Below, piece after piece: positions 62,201 to 64,000 of a stretch of 64,000 bases of DNA; position 1 is the first letter of the stretch; each line of letters begins with the position of its first letter. This DNA comes from Saccharum officinarum. Lineage: Eukaryota > Streptophyta > Magnoliopsida > Poales > Poaceae. The notes beneath the pieces were generated by a model that was given only the letters and a program-made list of their open reading frames with translations, was not told the origin of the DNA and ran no database searches. The translations under genes and the position numbers were made by a program. Where the stretch lies: NCBI GenBank assembly GCA_020631735.1, contig CM036223.1, positions 13,269,356-13,333,355 on the forward strand, given 5' to 3'.

Positions 62201-64000
62201 TAACACCCCTGGGTGTTAAGCATGCATTAGCATTTCAAAGCATAAAGCATTCAACATCATTTCATGACTAGCATTGCATGAAATATAGCTCTTTTAAATT
62301 TAAACTTGAAAAGCAAATAATTAGAACCCTAACTTTGATGTAAGTGCCAAAAAGGTAGTATACTTTTGGGTATTAGCAATTTTAAATAATCTAGAATAAA
62401 TTAACATGATTTTTGGAGCAATTCTTGAATTCAAGTTTTTCTCAAATTTTGTTTTAAAAATATTCTAAACAAATAAATTTTTGATTAACAATTTAGCTTT
62501 AAATCCTAAATTCAAAATCAATTGAGAATTTTGAAAAGTGCCCTACATGAAAGTTGTAGAGAATAAAATTTTGAACAACTTTCATTTTGGGCAAAAGTTC
62601 AGAAAACCTCTTTTTCATTTTCAAATTCAATTTCGAAACAAATAAGGAAAATCTGGAAATATTTTTGTAAAAGAAAAATTAGTTTTCGCTTTAGTGCGCC
62701 GCGGCCTCCCTTTTGGCCCGCGAATGGATGCCGGCCTGGCCCACTCGCCCCCGCCTTCTCCCGCGCGTCCGTGCCCGCGCCGTCTTCCTCTCGCCCGCGC
62801 GCGCTCCCGCACGCGACGTCGTGGCGCAGCGGCGGCACTCGGTCGTCGCGTGGCCGAGCGACGGCAACGCCGCGCGACACGCGCCCTGGTGGCCCCCGCG
62901 TCCCCCGCGCCCACTTACCCCCTCCGCGCTCCCTTCATTTCCCTCCCATTTTCGCTTCTCCGAGCGCCAGCCACAGCCGCAGCGGAGCCGCGGCCGCGCG
63001 CCATTGCCGCCGCCCTTCAAGCTCCCCCACCGCCGCGCCTCGCTGGGTTGCGTCTCGCCGGAGCCTCCACCCTCCTTTGCTCATCCTCGACGTGCCCTTA
63101 TTGTGCCAAATCCGCAGGTGAGGAGGCCGAATTTAGCCGTCTTCTCCCCCGCCGGTGAGCTCGCCGTCGCGGCTCTCGTCGGTCCCACCTTCCCGCCGTC
63201 TCATTTCCCTCCTCCCATTGCGCACCATGATCACCTCTGCTCGCTGGAGCTCGTGCGCCCGTCCATGACCTCCGCCATGGCCTGCTCCGGCCTAGCGCCG
63301 GTGAGCCGCGCCACCGCCTCTGCCATGGCCGCTTTAGCCCGTGCTCCGCTCTTCCTCTCACCCCGATAATCACATCGTTGGGTTCGCGCGATTGCGGGGA
63401 GTCGCCTGGTATTGACCTCATCGCCGGCGACCTCGCTGATGGCGAGTTTTCCCCGGTCAGCGCCTTCCTCTGCTCGGCTCCGGCTGACCGGTGGGGTCAG
63501 CTGACCCGTGGGACCCATCTGTCTGTCTCTCAATGGGAGTTGGGGGTGAAACCGCGGTGTGCGCATAGCGTTGAAGGCCGGTTAAATTTTCGGTTTTAAA
63601 GAAATTGATTTTCTAGAAAATTTGAAAAGGCTTCAAAAAATCATATCTCAAGATTTATAGCTCCAAAAATGATGAAACAAATTTTGAAATGTTCCTCTTG
63701 AATAGATCTACAGTTTAAAAATAGCTCATGTTAATTTTGTGACACTTTGCTGTGCAAATTTATTTAATTGCTATAAATGCTTATATCTTAGAAAATATGT
63801 AGTAAATATAATAATGAAGGGAAAAATATGATTCTTGTTGCTTTAATCTTTATTAGTGATGTACTTTCTAGAAAAAAATATTAGTGAAGCATGTTCTGTG
63901 AGAAATTTTTGAAGTGTAGTTCAAATGCTTTTAATTGATAATCTTTGTTATTTTTAGTAGAGAGCTAAATTTATATAGAACATACATGTGATAATTTTTC
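62199..64000 (+). mobile_element. Start of another LTR retrotransposon, truncated by the window edge
   Basis: Interrupts the Tat-like element inside its gag region. Begins TGTAACACCCCTGGGTGTTA; the TGTAACxxCC start and the layout (AT-rich 450 bp, then a GC-rich block at 62690-63560, then AT-rich) resemble the Gypsy LTR at 30676. A possible target duplication is TTAGC at 62194-62198; the partner is outside. Frames in the GC-rich block overlap on both strands and are not conserved coding. Orientation is inferred from the LTR layout only. Confidence 0.6.

Noticed and set aside
62694..63369. 218-codon plus-strand frame in the last LTR
   Set aside because: Pro/Arg/Ala-rich, overlapped by equally long frames on both strands, typical of GC-rich LTR sequence.

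Overview
The window is a piece of a grass (Poaceae) nuclear genome. The reasons are intron-bearing genes with GC-rich first exons, a full-length plant-type ubiquitin-RPS27a fusion, a calcium-activated plastid RelA/SpoT homologue, a class III peroxidase, and a dense set of grass-type transposons (Stowaway-like and other MITEs, a MULE, a CACTA fragment, LINE pieces, a Sirevirus-type Copia element, a chromovirus and a Tat-like Gypsy element). I cannot name the species from sequence alone; a PACMAD grass with a medium to large genome is my guess.

Positions 1-28,000 are gene-bearing. In order: a 600-bp foldback repeat; a damaged mitochondrial dihydrolipoyl dehydrogenase gene (+, 916-3682); an intact seven-exon MAEA/GID9 CTLH-complex ubiquitin ligase subunit gene (+, 4995-8477); a 3.03-kb MULE with 205-bp terminal inverted repeats and a perfect 9-bp target duplication (9238-12271); a LINE remnant; a ubiquitin-40S ribosomal protein S27a gene (+, 15005-15472); MITEs; a four-exon calcium-activated (p)ppGpp synthetase (CRSH) gene (+, 20457-23089); and a three-exon class III peroxidase gene (-, 24313-27810) whose first intron has collected a LINE, a CACTA fragment and a TA microsatellite.

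From 28,887 onward the window is nested retrotransposons. A Sirevirus-type Copia element on the minus strand (28892-55874, target duplication GGAGG) carries gag, pol and a third ORF after pol. Inserted into its 3' region is a plus-strand Gypsy chromovirus (30676-45314, target duplication CAAAG) with unusually long 4.1-kb LTRs, an extra coiled-coil ORF before gag and a C-terminal chromodomain-like tail. To the right lies an internally deleted Tat-like Gypsy element on the minus strand (LTR 56785-57640), itself interrupted at 62199 by the start of another LTR that runs off the window.

The host genes are unrelated housekeeping or stress functions (organelle metabolism, proteolysis, translation, plastid stringent response, wall oxidation) and form no operon-like system. 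The most interesting material is in the retrotransposons. First, odd-length perfect palindromes are repeated in non-coding parts of unrelated elements (17-mer GGGCGGCACTGCCGCCC in the Sirevirus, 15-mers ACCGGTAGTACCGGT and GTCGGCTTAGCCGAC in the Tat-like element). Second, premature stops in the Gypsy element are all TAG where CAG is expected, the mark left by deamination of methylated CHG sites. Third, the Sirevirus third ORF runs 581 codons without a frameshift yet carries about ten premature stops, all explainable as C-to-T changes. Fourth, eight TGACGTCA bZIP-type sites lie within 272 bp of the Gypsy LTR.
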